DNA from: Kordia sp.
GTDB lineage: Bacteria; Bacteroidota; Bacteroidia; Flavobacteriales; Flavobacteriaceae
Assembly: GCF_022447245.1 (NCBI RefSeq)
Contig: NZ_JAKVBC010000006.1
Location: 102,796-166,795 of the forward strand
Reading direction: 5' to 3'
DNA: 64,000 nucleotides
The translations under genes and the position numbers were made by a program. Shown here piece by piece: positions 18,909 through 28,037 of this stretch. The stretch's first letter is position 1. Every line of letters starts with the position of its first letter. The notes under the pieces are model-generated. The model made no database searches. It was not told where the DNA came from and saw nothing but the letters and a program-made list of their open reading frames with translations.

Positions 18909-20846
18909 ATGGAAGAAAACAAGTTTGATTACAAACAGCTAATAGGATTTGCGCTAATAGCCTTAATTGGAGTTTTTTGGTTAAATACCATGAAACCTAC
19001 TGAAGAAGAAGCTGCCAAAGCTGAAGCCGAAAAAGCAAAAACAACGCAAGTCGCAACTGATAGTACAGCTACGGCTACTACAAATAAAATTACTGAAGCT
19101 AAAACCTTAGACTTAAGGGATTCTACACAAGTAGCAAATTATAAAAATGCCACAGGTGCTTTTGGATTCAACGCAGGAAAAGTTCCAATGGATGGAGTTA
19201 CTACCATCGAGAATGAATTAATCTCTCTGAAAGTAAGCAACAAAGGTGGGCAAATTATAGAAGCACTTGTAAAAGGCCAAAAAGTTAAAGGACAATTCGA
19301 AGAATTAAAAACCTATGACTCACTACCTGTATACTTAGTTAAAGACGGAAATGCTTCGTTTGGATTAAACTTAACCACGACAGATAATCGTGTACTTGAT
19401 ACAAAACAATTACCTTTTGAACCAACATATACTGAAAATGATGGCGTAAAAGTACTTTCGATGAAATTGAAAGTTGCAGCAGATAAATTTTTAGAATACC
19501 GATATGAGTTGAAAGAAGATTATATGATGGATTTCACAGTTCGTTCGCAAGGATTAAACGGATTCATCAATGCAAGTCAACCTGTAAATTTAGAGTGGAA
19601 ATTAAAAAGTTTTAGACATGCAAAGAGTGTTACGTATGAGAATCGATACACGGAATTAATTTACGAATATGAAGGAGGAAAAGATAGTTACTTAGGACAA
19701 ACTACCGATGAAGAAACTCCTAAAGCAGTTACTTGGGTTGCATACAAGCAACATTTCTTCTCGTCTATTTTATTGTCAGATACACCTTTTAGAAGAGCCA
19801 ATGTTACTTCAGAAAACATTGTAGATGGTGAGATGGCAGAAAAAGATGTAGAGTTCCTTAAAAACTTTAGTGCAACAATTCCTTTAGAATTAAAAGGAGG
19901 GGAATTAAACTATACAATGGATATGTATCACGGTCCTACTGATTATGATACTTTATCTGCATACGATAGAAATCTTGATGAGGTTGTACCATTAGGTTGG
20001 GGAATTTTTGGTTGGATTAACCGTTACTTCTTAATTCCGTTATTTGGACTGCTAAGTGCGTTCTTACCAGCCGGTATTGCAATTATTGTGATGACGATAT
20101 TAGTTCGTTTACTATTATCGCCAGTAACATACAAGTCGTACTTATCACAGGCGAAGATGAAAGTAATTCGCCCAGAGATCAACGAGATCAACCAAAAGTA
20201 CAAGGATGATGCAATGAAGAAGCAACAAGAAACTATGAAATTGTATGGAAAAGCAGGTGTAAGTCCGATGGCAGGTTGTATTCCAGCCTTGCTACAGCTT
20301 CCAGTATTCTATGCATTATTCATGTTCTTCCCATCAGCATTTGAATTACGTCAAAAAAGTTTCCTATGGGCAGATGACTTATCATCTTATGATACCATTT
20401 ACAAATTCCCAGAAGGATTTAGCATTCCATTATATGGAGACCACATCAGTTTATTCCCAATTTTAGCTTCTATTGCAATTTTCTTTTACATGAGAATGAC
20501 AACAGGGCAACAAATGAACTCTATGCAGCAACCAAAGCAAGACGGAATGCCTGATATGAGTAAAATGATGAAATATATGATGTATTTCTCTCCATTAATG
20601 ATGTTATTCTTCTTTAACAACTATGCGAGTGGATTAAGTTTATACTACTTTGTATCGAATTTAATTACTATTGGTATCATGTTAGTGATTAAAAACTACA
20701 TCATTGATGAAGATAAAATTCACGCAAAAATCCAAGAGAATAAAAAGAAGCCTAAAAAACAGAACCGCTTCCAAAAGAAAATGCAGGAAATGATGGAGCA
20801 AGCAGAAGCACAGAAAAAGGCAAATGCAAGTAAAAGAAGAAAATAA
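18909..20846 (+). CDS. yidC: Membrane protein insertase YidC
   Basis: Inner-membrane insertase working alone or with SecYEG. 645 residues: N-terminal membrane helix (about 11-26, LIGFALIALIGVFWLNTM), a short Ala/Glu/Lys-rich linker, the large periplasmic P1 domain (about 90-350) and the conserved five-helix YidC/Oxa1 core (about 370-600), including the pore arginine region (TILVRLLLSPVTYKSYLSQAKMK) and GVSPMAGCIPALLQLPVFYALF. The tail is strongly basic (KKPKKQNRFQKKMQEMMEQ ... KRRK), as usual for ribosome contact. A strong terminator follows. Confidence 0.97.
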   Translation: MEENKFDYKQLIGFALIALIGVFWLNTMKPTEEEAAKAEAEKAKTTQVATDSTATATTNKITEAKTLDLRDSTQVANYKNATGAFGFNAGKVPMDGVTTIENELISLKVSNKGGQIIEALVKGQKVKGQFEELKTYDSLPVYLVKDGNASFGLNLTTTDNRVLDTKQLPFEPTYTENDGVKVLSMKLKVAADKFLEYRYELKEDYMMDFTVRSQGLNGFINASQPVNLEWKLKSFRHAKSVTYENRYTELIYEYEGGKDSYLGQTTDEETPKAVTWVAYKQHFFSSILLSDTPFRRANVTSENIVDGEMAEKDVEFLKNFSATIPLELKGGELNYTMDMYHGPTDYDTLSAYDRNLDEVVPLGWGIFGWINRYFLIPLFGLLSAFLPAGIAIIVMTILVRLLLSPVTYKSYLSQAKMKVIRPEINEINQKYKDDAMKKQQETMKLYGKAGVSPMAGCIPALLQLPVFYALFMFFPSAFELRQKSFLWADDLSSYDTIYKFPEGFSIPLYGDHISLFPILASIAIFFYMRMTTGQQMNSMQQPKQDGMPDMSKMMKYMMYFSPLMMLFFFNNYASGLSLYYFVSNLITIGIMLVIKNYIIDEDKIHAKIQENKKKPKKQNRFQKKMQEMMEQAEAQKKANASKRRK

Positions 20847-20865
20847 ATATAGTTTTCTATAACAT

Positions 20866-20896
20866 AAAAAGCTCCTCAATTTGAGGAGCTTTTTTT
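20866..20896 (+). terminator. Rho-independent terminator after yidC
   Basis: AAAAGCTCCTC, loop AATTT, GAGGAGCTTTTTTT: strong GC stem with a T7 tail, 20 bases after the yidC stop. Confidence 0.9.
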
Positions 20897-20924
20897 ATAC
20901 AGTCTATTTAAAACTTAAAATATA

Positions 20925-21000
20925 TCTTGATGGAAGCTCAAAAACATCAAGACAAAAAAATATTTTATCAAGATAAAATAGTCAAAACATCAAGATGAAA
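20925..21000. repeat. Short direct repeats around ATCAAGA
   Basis: Four copies of (C)ATCAAGA(C/T) or its complement within 75 bases: TATCTTGATGG at about 20921-20932, then AAACATCAAGACA at about 20942, TTATCAAGATA at about 20965 and AAACATCAAGATG at about 20984. Spacing is near 20 bases. No ORF. Could be a decayed tandem repeat or binding-site array. Confidence 0.4.
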
Positions 21001-21073
21001 TTATTTTTTATCTAGTTGCTTTTAAAAATTAAAATATAAGGATTAGAGAATCTGCCTTTTAGTATTCGAAAAT

Positions 21074-21281
21074 CGTCACTGCGAGGAGTAAAACGAAGTG
21101 GCAGTCTGTTTATTGTTTCATGCAATTGTTATTTGAAGTCACAGATTACTTCACTGCGTTCTTAATGACAAATCATAGTTTGCTAGTTTTGAGTATACCA
21201 ATTTCAAAATTAATTTCAAACAAGTCTAAAAGCGCTCACACTGAGCGAAGTCGAAGTGAAGCGAACACCTAACACCCAACA
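21074..21281. repeat. Palindromic REP-like repeat region
   Basis: The left arm at 21074-21110 begins CGTCACTGCGAGGAG and ends GGCAGTCTGTT. An inverted partner lies at about 21142-21171 (CAGATTACTTCACTGCG ... AATGACA). Further right come TCTAAAAGCG (about 21225), CACTGAGCGAAGTCGAAGTG (about 21238-21257) and ACCTAACACC (about 21267). The same pieces in the same order are found at 5596-5800. The region separates the convergent yidC and GH3 genes and holds no ORF. Confidence 0.65.
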
Positions 21282-22382
21282 CTAAAGTCCTTTTTTAAAC
21301 TTCAAAATACGCTGATACGATTCATCAATACGCTTTTCAGAAATCTTACCATCTGTAATCATCTTTCTAATTATATCAATAATATCTTGAGGTCTTATAG
21401 TATCACGATCTTTCATAGGAATATGATTTGAAAACATCAATACATCTACACCAGCATGAATTGCCATTTGAATTGACTTTTCAAATCCAAACTGATCAGC
21501 AATGGCTTTCATTTGCATATCATCTGAAAAAATAACACCATCAAAACCAAGATCGCCACGTAAATAATCGGTCATAATCTTCTTAGAAAGTGTAGCAGGT
21601 AACTTAGAATCATCTAGCTTATCATTCACAATATGGGCCGTCATAATAGCATCTACATTACCTTCATACAACAACTTTACATACGGAAAAACTTCTTGCT
21701 GCTTCCAATACTTGCTCACATCAGTAACATTAAAATGCGAGTCTTGACGCGAATTTCCATGTCCTGGGAAATGCTTTACAACTGTTCTTACATTAAAATA
21801 ACGGTGACTTTTAATCACTTGTCGTGCATGCTTCACAATATCTTTTGGATTCTCTGAAAACGCACGATGGTTCTTTCCAATTGGTGGATTCGTAGGATTG
21901 TCAACATCTAAAACAGGAGCGTAATTCACATTAATTCCTAACTGTAACAAATTATGCGCAATAATATCACTGTAATATTTAGTAGAATCAATAGCATTAA
22001 CTTCACCTAAATACTTGGCAGAAACTGTTTTTGGAAAACCATATTTCTGTTTCAAACGGTTTACTTTTCCTCCTTCTTCATCAATACTCACCAAAAGTGG
22101 CAATTTTGAATCTTTTTTCAGTACAGAAACTAACTTTTTTAAATTCTCTGCAGAATTCAATTTGGTAATATTCTTTTCGTACAATAAAACGCCACCAAGT
22201 TTCTGTGCTTTGATATCTGCTAAAATCTTATTATCAGCCCTAATTTCGGTATCGTCACCAATACCAAGCATAATCATTTGTCCTATTTTAATATCTAGAC
22301 TGTCCGCTTTTTTACTTTGTGAAAACATACTGTTTCCCGTACATAAAAACATGATTATACTAATTCCTAACCTCAATTTCAT
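21282..22382 (-). CDS. Glycoside hydrolase family 3, NagZ-like beta-N-acetylhexosaminidase
   Basis: 366 residues from ATG 22382 with a signal peptide (MKLRLGISIIMFLCTGNSMFSQ); an ATG ten codons upstream (22412) would add a charged extension and is less likely. GH3 (alpha/beta)8 barrel features: SIDEEGGKVNRL, NVNYAPVLDVDNP, the substrate/catalytic motif KHFPGHGNSRQDSH and the nucleophile Asp in IFSDDMQM. It is the single-domain form, as in NagZ, which removes GlcNAc from muropeptides, but the signal peptide places it in the periplasm or outside. No partner genes nearby. Confidence 0.9.
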   Translation of the reverse strand: MKLRLGISIIMFLCTGNSMFSQSKKADSLDIKIGQMIMLGIGDDTEIRADNKILADIKAQKLGGVLLYEKNITKLNSAENLKKLVSVLKKDSKLPLLVSIDEEGGKVNRLKQKYGFPKTVSAKYLGEVNAIDSTKYYSDIIAHNLLQLGINVNYAPVLDVDNPTNPPIGKNHRAFSENPKDIVKHARQVIKSHRYFNVRTVVKHFPGHGNSRQDSHFNVTDVSKYWKQQEVFPYVKLLYEGNVDAIMTAHIVNDKLDDSKLPATLSKKIMTDYLRGDLGFDGVIFSDDMQMKAIADQFGFEKSIQMAIHAGVDVLMFSNHIPMKDRDTIRPQDIIDIIRKMITDGKISEKRIDESYQRILKFKKGL

Positions 22383-22695
22383 CTCTATTCTTTTAATGCT
22401 GTGTTTATTCATAGCAAGTCATAACAAAAGCTATGCCTCTTTCATCGAAATATACGCTAAAAAAGATGAAATAAAAAGATAAACTGACTTTCAAATGCAA
22501 AAGTTTTAGAAGTAGTACAACACTTGTAATGGCATGTTTTTTAAAGAAGTTTAGGGGAATTTTAAATTATGAATTGTTTTAATAGTGTATGCAATGCGTA
22601 TAATTGCTTTACAATGAAATAAGTAAAATTTCAAAATAGACGCAGCCATAATACAATTTGTGCATCCACTCAATAACAATCTAACCATACAGCAG

Positions 22696-23838
22696 ATGAA
22701 AATTCAAAAAGTAATACTTATTGTGCTCGTTTTTTCTTTTTTACTTTCGTGTGAAAAAGACAATGAAGCAGCACCTTTAGCGGAAAGTAGCATCGCTGGA
22801 AAATTTTTAGCACCAAACAATGCTGACCCAATTGTAAACGGATTGATCCTTGCAACTAAAGATGGTACTGTAGTGTCAGAAACACTTTCAAGAACAGACG
22901 GAAGCTTTAGATTGACAAATTTAACCGCAGGAACCTATACGATATCTTTGAAAAAAGGATTATTTAGTTCTGAAAGGACTGTTGATATAGGTGAAGATGA
23001 TAATCTTGATATTCCAGATATTCCTATTGAAGTTTTTCCAAATATTGCTGTAGTTACGGGAAGCTTTGATCATATAGAATCTGTATTGTATGATATAGGT
23101 TTGGTAAATCCAGTAACGCAAGAACCACTTTTTGATATTATTGATGGTTCGTATGCAGGAAGACCAGCTACAGGAAGTCATGGACACGGACATGGAGGTT
23201 CTTCGGACTTAGTGATATCAAAACAAAATAGCAACTTGGAGCCTAATGTAGATTTCAATTTTTCAGATTTGATTTCTGACACGCAACTATTAGGAGAATA
23301 TGATATTATATTTCTAAACTGTGGATTGAGCGAAAGTTACACAGAATTCAATGATAATATTACACAATATGTAAGCAATGGAGGAATTTTATATGCTACA
23401 GATTGGGCTTTTAAATACTTAGAAGGGATCATTGGTGATGGACAACAATACATTGATTTCTTAGAACCAAACAAAAGCGGGCGTTCTACAGAAACTGAAG
23501 CTACTATTTTTGATCAAGACTTAATTGATTGGTTGGAAATTAATTTCGGAATAACAATAAGCAATGATGATACCATATTACTTGACGAGTTTCTTTCTGC
23601 TTGGCAAGTAGTAAATAGTGCTAACGATGCAACTGTAATTAGCTGGTTTAACGGACCTGTAACTTACAGAGATGCGAGTGGCGCTGAAATTACAGAAAAT
23701 AAAGACTTGGCGTTTACATTTCTAGTTGGAGAAGGAGGCGTATTTTACTCTTCATTTCATACGGAAAACCACGACGACGGATTCAATACAATTGACAGAC
23801 TCTTAGAATATTTAGTATTTGAATTATCTGCATTGTAA
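22696..23838 (+). CDS. Lipoprotein with carboxypeptidase-regulatory-like and amidotransferase-like domains
   Basis: 380 residues from ATG 22696: signal MKIQKVILIVLVFSFLLSC with lipobox Cys. About residues 28-100 form a carboxypeptidase-regulatory-like beta-sandwich (GKFLAPNNADPIVNGLILATKDG, GTYTISLKKG). The remainder (about 105-380) looks like a class I glutamine-amidotransferase/ThuA-like fold (YDIIFLNCGLSE, YVSNGGILYATDWAFKYLE, GEGGVFYSSFHTENH). A His/Gly-rich loop (GSHGHGHGGSS) near 160 might bind metal. A GTG 12 codons upstream would put an unlikely hydrophilic stretch before the signal. Monocistronic with a strong terminator. Function unknown. Confidence 0.78.
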   Translation: MKIQKVILIVLVFSFLLSCEKDNEAAPLAESSIAGKFLAPNNADPIVNGLILATKDGTVVSETLSRTDGSFRLTNLTAGTYTISLKKGLFSSERTVDIGEDDNLDIPDIPIEVFPNIAVVTGSFDHIESVLYDIGLVNPVTQEPLFDIIDGSYAGRPATGSHGHGHGGSSDLVISKQNSNLEPNVDFNFSDLISDTQLLGEYDIIFLNCGLSESYTEFNDNITQYVSNGGILYATDWAFKYLEGIIGDGQQYIDFLEPNKSGRSTETEATIFDQDLIDWLEINFGITISNDDTILLDEFLSAWQVVNSANDATVISWFNGPVTYRDASGAEITENKDLAFTFLVGEGGVFYSSFHTENHDDGFNTIDRLLEYLVFELSAL

Positions 23839-23853
23839 ATAGAAATGTGATAT

Positions 23854-23891
23854 AAAAAAAGCCTGAGTGTTCTTTCCACTCAGGCTTTTTT
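23854..23891 (+). terminator. Rho-independent terminator
   Basis: GCCTGAGTG (23861-23869) pairs with CACTCAGGC (23877-23885), flanked by A7 and T6: bidirectional shape, 15 bases after the lipoprotein stop. Confidence 0.9.
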
Positions 23892-23933
23892 GTTTCATAA
23901 AAAACAACGCAAAAAAAAACACGAAAAAGATAG

Positions 23934-23941
23934 TATCTTTG
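23934..23941 (+). promoter_or_regulatory. -7 promoter element for mnmA
   Basis: TATCTTTG, exact TAnnTTTG match, 55 bases before the mnmA ATG. No clear TTG -33 element. Confidence 0.55.
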
Positions 23942-23996
23942 TCAGCAATTAAAGTAAGCTGCGTCTTACTTAAAACAAACAAGTGAAAGGATTTAA

Positions 23997-25184
23997 ATGA
24001 AACGAGTAATAGTAGGACTTTCTGGAGGAGTGGATTCAAGTGTAACAGCGTATTTACTGAAAGAACAAGGATACGAAGTAATTGGGCTATTTATGAAAAA
24101 TTGGCACGATGATTCTGTAACAATTTCCAATGAATGTCCTTGGTTAGAAGATAGTAACGATGCCATGATTGTGGCAGAAAAATTAGGAATTCCATTTCAA
24201 ACGGTAGATTTAAGCGAACAATACAAAGAACGTATCGTTGATTACATGTTCAACGAATATGAAAAAGGACGTACGCCAAATCCAGATGTACTTTGTAATA
24301 GAGAAATAAAATTTGATGTCTTCCTAAAAATAGCTTTAGATTTAGGAGCAGATTATGTAGCAACGGGACATTATTGCCGTAAAGAAACGATTGAAAAAGA
24401 TGGAAAAACGGTTCATAAATTACTAGCTGGTAAAGATGGTAATAAAGATCAATCGTATTTCTTATGTCAATTATCACAAGAACAATTAGAGAAATCACTA
24501 TTTCCAATTGGAGAGTTAACAAAACCAGAAGTTCGTGAAATTGCAGCAAAAGCAGATTTAATTACTGCCGAAAAGAAAGATTCGCAAGGATTGTGCTTTA
24601 TTGGAAAAGTGAAATTGCCAGACTTTTTACAACAGCAATTACAACCTAAAGAAGGGGTGATTGTTGAGGTGCCTAATAGCATTGATAGCTATCGTAAAGA
24701 GTTGCCAGAGTTTACAACAAAAGAAGAAGAATTGGCATTTTATGCGCAAAAATATACCTATCAAAAAACAGATGGGAAAGTAGTAGGAAAACACCGAGGT
24801 GCACATTACTTTACCAAAGGACAACGCAAAGGATTGGCTGTTGGTGGAACTGTAGAGCCTTTGTTTGTGATTGAAACTGATGTAGAAGAAAATATCATTT
24901 ACACAGGACAAGGAAAATCGCATCCAGGATTGTACAGACGTACCTTATTTGTAACGGATGATGAATTGCATTGGGTTCGTGAAGACATGGCATTGCAACC
25001 AGATGAATCTTTGGAAGTAATGGCGCGTATTCGATATCGTCAACCTTTGCAAAAAGCAATTGTATATAAAATAGAAGGTGGTGCGTATGTGGATTTTGAA
25101 ACACCGCAAAGCGCTATTACTGAAGGACAATTTGTAGCTTGGTATATAGAAGATGAACTGATTGGTTCAGGAGTAATTTCTTGA
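23997..25184 (+). CDS. mnmA: tRNA-specific 2-thiouridylase MnmA
   Basis: Adds sulfur to U34 of Lys, Glu and Gln tRNAs. 395 residues. PP-loop ATP motif SGGVDSSV at 9-16; the two catalytic cysteines are Cys100 ([11 protein letters not shown]) and Cys200 ([10 protein letters not shown]). The central and C-terminal beta domains are normal ([38 protein letters not shown]). Its own promoter and an upstream terminator make it independent of the lipoprotein gene before it. The 83 bases after its stop carry degenerate GAAGTTGA repeats and no gene. Confidence 0.97.
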   Translation: MKRVIVGLSGGVDSSVTAYLLKEQGYEVIGLFMKNWHDDSVTISNECPWLEDSNDAMIVAEKLGIPFQTVDLSEQYKERIVDYMFNEYEKGRTPNPDVLCNREIKFDVFLKIALDLGADYVATGHYCRKETIEKDGKTVHKLLAGKDGNKDQSYFLCQLSQEQLEKSLFPIGELTKPEVREIAAKADLITAEKKDSQGLCFIGKVKLPDFLQQQLQPKEGVIVEVPNSIDSYRKELPEFTTKEEELAFYAQKYTYQKTDGKVVGKHRGAHYFTKGQRKGLAVGGTVEPLFVIETDVEENIIYTGQGKSHPGLYRRTLFVTDDELHWVREDMALQPDESLEVMARIRYRQPLQKAIVYKIEGGAYVDFETPQSAITEGQFVAWYIEDELIGSGVIS

Positions 25185-25267
25185 TGAAGTTGAAGTTGAT
25201 TTTGAATTCGAAGTTGAAACTGAACTTGAAAACAAATCAATAAAAAAACAAAAACAAAATCGAAAAA

Positions 25268-26884
25268 ATGAAAAAATTGATCGTATTGGCAATGATGCTT
25301 ATGGCACAATTCAGTGTGGCTCAAACAGAGCATGCTTGGGTATATTTTACAGATAAACCAGATGTTGCAAATGCGCTCGCCAATCCGACAACAATTCTAA
25401 CACAAAAAGCTGTTGATCGTAAAAATAACCACAGTATCGTTATTGATGAGCGTGATGTTCCTGTGAATGAATCGTATATCACACAAATAAAAAATCAAAC
25501 TGGAATCACAGTAATGGCCAAATCAAAATGGTTTAATTGTGTACACGTTTTAGGAACACAAACGGATATTGATAACTTATTGAATCTATCTTTTATCGAT
25601 CAAATTGTATATGCAGACCGTTCATTAAATACTTCAGGGAGACCTGCTGTAGCAACGATTTCTACTGTAAATAAGGAAAGGTTTGAAAACTTTGTCATGT
25701 TCAACTATGGAAATGCTGCCAATCAAACTACTATGATTAATGTAGACAAATTGCATGAGTTGGATTTTACAGGAGAAGGTATTACAGTTGCTGTAATGGA
25801 CAGCGGTTTTTCAAATGTGAATACATTGTCAGCCTTTCAACGATTAAGAGATAATGGCGATTTGCTAAATGGGTATGATTTTGTAGATCGTACCACAGAT
25901 ATTTATGCTTTTACAGGAAGCGATCATGGAACCAGAGTTTTATCGGACATGGCAGGATATATTGATGGGCAATTTGTGGGTACAGCACCAGATGCAAGTT
26001 ATTACCTGTTTAGAACAGAGGATATTAATACAGAAACACCATTAGAAGAATCTTATTGGGTAGAAGCGGTAGAACGTGCCGATAGTTTAGGTGTTGATGT
26101 TGTAAATACGTCGTTGGGATATACTACTTTTGATGACAGCAGATATAATTATACAACAGCCGATATGGATGGAAATACTGCATTTATTACCAAAGGAGGT
26201 AATATTGCCGTTGAAAAAGGACTATTAATGGTAAACTCCGCAGGAAACTCAGGAAATACAAGTTGGGGAATTATTTCTGCACCTGCCGACGGAAATGTAT
26301 TTACAGTTGGAGCTGTAGAAGATAATGGAGATTATGCATCCTTTAGTTCAAGAGGAAGAACACCAAATATTCCTGTGAAACCAGATGTTGTAGCACAAGG
26401 GCGAGATACTTTTGTAGTGAATTCAATGGGCTTAACCACGTCTAATGGAACTTCGTTTTCATCACCAATTATCACAGGTGCTATGGCGTGTATGGTTCAG
26501 GCTTTTCCAAATAAAACCAACGTAGAATTGATGCAAATTGTACGCGAATCAGCTTCAATATATGGGAATCCAACGATTCAATTAGGATATGGAATTCCTG
26601 ATTTTGAAGCGGCATTTCAAACCTTATCTGGGGATGAAGTAAAAAATGCAACAACCATTGAAATTTTCCCAAATCCTGCGAAAGCAATACTACAAATCAA
26701 TTTGCCTGAAAGTACGCAAAATGCAACTATTACTTTAGGAAGCATGTTTGGGAAAACCATTAAAATATATACAACAACTACAAGTGCACAACGTATTGAC
26801 GTAAGTCAATTAGCAGCAGGAATGTATTTGTTAAGTATTGATACAAATGGGGAAACGATCACCAAAAAAATAATAAAACAATAA
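25268..26884 (+). CDS. Secreted S8 subtilisin-like protease with T9SS type A sorting tail
   Basis: 538 residues: signal peptide (MKKLIVLAMMLMAQFSVAQ), an N-terminal propeptide-like segment (about 20-120), then the S8 catalytic domain with Asp178 (VAVMDSGFS), His220 (GSDHGTRV) and Ser396 (NGTSFSSP), and the oxyanion region NSAGNSGN near 323-330. The last 75 residues (EIFPNPAKAILQINLP ... GMYLLSIDTNGETITKKIIKQ) are a type A Por secretion tail, so export through the T9SS is expected. Fourteen bases separate it from the nitronate monooxygenase gene; co-transcription is possible but no functional link is evident. Confidence 0.94.
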   Translation: MKKLIVLAMMLMAQFSVAQTEHAWVYFTDKPDVANALANPTTILTQKAVDRKNNHSIVIDERDVPVNESYITQIKNQTGITVMAKSKWFNCVHVLGTQTDIDNLLNLSFIDQIVYADRSLNTSGRPAVATISTVNKERFENFVMFNYGNAANQTTMINVDKLHELDFTGEGITVAVMDSGFSNVNTLSAFQRLRDNGDLLNGYDFVDRTTDIYAFTGSDHGTRVLSDMAGYIDGQFVGTAPDASYYLFRTEDINTETPLEESYWVEAVERADSLGVDVVNTSLGYTTFDDSRYNYTTADMDGNTAFITKGGNIAVEKGLLMVNSAGNSGNTSWGIISAPADGNVFTVGAVEDNGDYASFSSRGRTPNIPVKPDVVAQGRDTFVVNSMGLTTSNGTSFSSPIITGAMACMVQAFPNKTNVELMQIVRESASIYGNPTIQLGYGIPDFEAAFQTLSGDEVKNATTIEIFPNPAKAILQINLPESTQNATITLGSMFGKTIKIYTTTTSAQRIDVSQLAAGMYLLSIDTNGETITKKIIKQ

Positions 26885-26898
26885 AATCTACACAACGA

Positions 26899-27858
26899 AT
26901 GGCTTTATTCGAACATAACAGAATTACACAATTATACAATATACAATATCCAATAATTCAAGGAGGAATGATTTGGGCAAGTGGCTGGCGATTAGCATCT
27001 GCCGTAAGTAATGCTGGCGGATTAGGGTTATTAGGAGCTGGATCGATGTATCCGGATGTATTGCGTGAACATATTCAAAAGTGTAAAAAAGCGACGGACA
27101 AACCATTCGGTGTTAATGTTCCAATGTTGTATCCAAACATTGAAGAAATCATGGATATTATAGTGGAAGAAGGTGTGAAAATAGTATTTACTTCTGCAGG
27201 AAATCCTAAAACATGGACACCATTTTTAAAGGAAAACGGAATTACAGTAACACATGTTGTAAGTAGTTCTAAATTTGCTTTAAAATCGCAAGATGCTGGA
27301 GTACATGCGGTTGTAGCAGAAGGTTTTGAAGCAGGTGGACATAATGGAAGAGAAGAAACGACAACCTTAACGTTGATTCCAATTGTAAAAGAAAAATTAG
27401 AAATTCCGTTGATTGCTGCCGGAGGCATTGGAACTGGAAAAGCAATGTTAGCTGCAATGGTTTTAGGCGCAGATGGTGTACAAGTTGGAAGCAGATTTGT
27501 GGCAACGGATGAAGCTTCTTCCCATATAGAATTTAAAAAACAAGTGGTAGAAGCTAAAGAAGGAAGTACAAAATTAATGTTGAAAGAATTAGCTCCTGTG
27601 CGCTTGTTGAAAAATAAATTCTATGAAGATTTAGAAGAACTATACACAACAGGTCCGACTGTAGAAGAACTTAAAACCTTATTAGGAAGAGCACGTGCCA
27701 AACGTGGAATGTTTGAAGGTGATTTGGTAGAAGGCGAATTGGAAATTGGGCAAGTATCTGCTTTGATTCACGCTATCAAACCTGCGGCTACGGTTGTAGC
27801 AGAAATGGTAGCTGAATTTGAGGAAAGTGTAGTGGGATTAGATCGCTATCGCTCTTAA
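26899..27858 (+). CDS. Nitronate monooxygenase family FMN enzyme
   Basis: 319-residue TIM-barrel FMN enzyme of the nitronate monooxygenase/2-nitropropane dioxygenase family, which oxidises nitronates such as propionate 3-nitronate. Signatures: YPIIQGGMIWASGWRLASAVSNAGGLG at the N-terminus, the phosphate-binding GFEAGGHNG near residue 140, and IAAGGIGTGKAMLAAMVLGADGVQVGSRF near 173-202. Some members are instead FabK-like enoyl reductases; size and motifs fit either class, with nitronate monooxygenase favoured. Cytoplasmic. Convergent with the DUF2314 gene. Confidence 0.85.
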   Translation: MALFEHNRITQLYNIQYPIIQGGMIWASGWRLASAVSNAGGLGLLGAGSMYPDVLREHIQKCKKATDKPFGVNVPMLYPNIEEIMDIIVEEGVKIVFTSAGNPKTWTPFLKENGITVTHVVSSSKFALKSQDAGVHAVVAEGFEAGGHNGREETTTLTLIPIVKEKLEIPLIAAGGIGTGKAMLAAMVLGADGVQVGSRFVATDEASSHIEFKKQVVEAKEGSTKLMLKELAPVRLLKNKFYEDLEELYTTGPTVEELKTLLGRARAKRGMFEGDLVEGELEIGQVSALIHAIKPAATVVAEMVAEFEESVVGLDRYRS

Positions 27859-28037
27859 ATTGTTAGACGCGCTTCACTTTGACAGAGATTTCTGCGCAAG
27901 CAGTTTTGAATCGCTTCGGGTATCTTTTTAAGATACTCTGAGCGTTAGTTGGAGCGCAGTGGAGAACTATTATAATCTAAAAAAAGTCTAATAAGTCTAT
28001 AAGTCCAAGACAGTCTAATGATCTAATAAGGTCAAGA
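27859..28037. repeat. Repeat-rich convergent intergenic region
   Basis: No ORF. Contains a hairpin GTATCTT/AAGATAC (27920-27936), CTGAGCG and GGAGCGCAGTGGAG pieces like REP-type elements elsewhere in the window, and a run of degenerate AGTCTAATAA/AGTCTATAA repeats (about 27983-28030). Third convergent gene pair in the window with this kind of filling. Confidence 0.5.

Noticed and set aside
25185..25267. GAAGTTGA-type short repeats between mnmA and the S8 gene
   Set aside because: Degenerate and short, close to the composition of coding ends; no structure or function to support a call.
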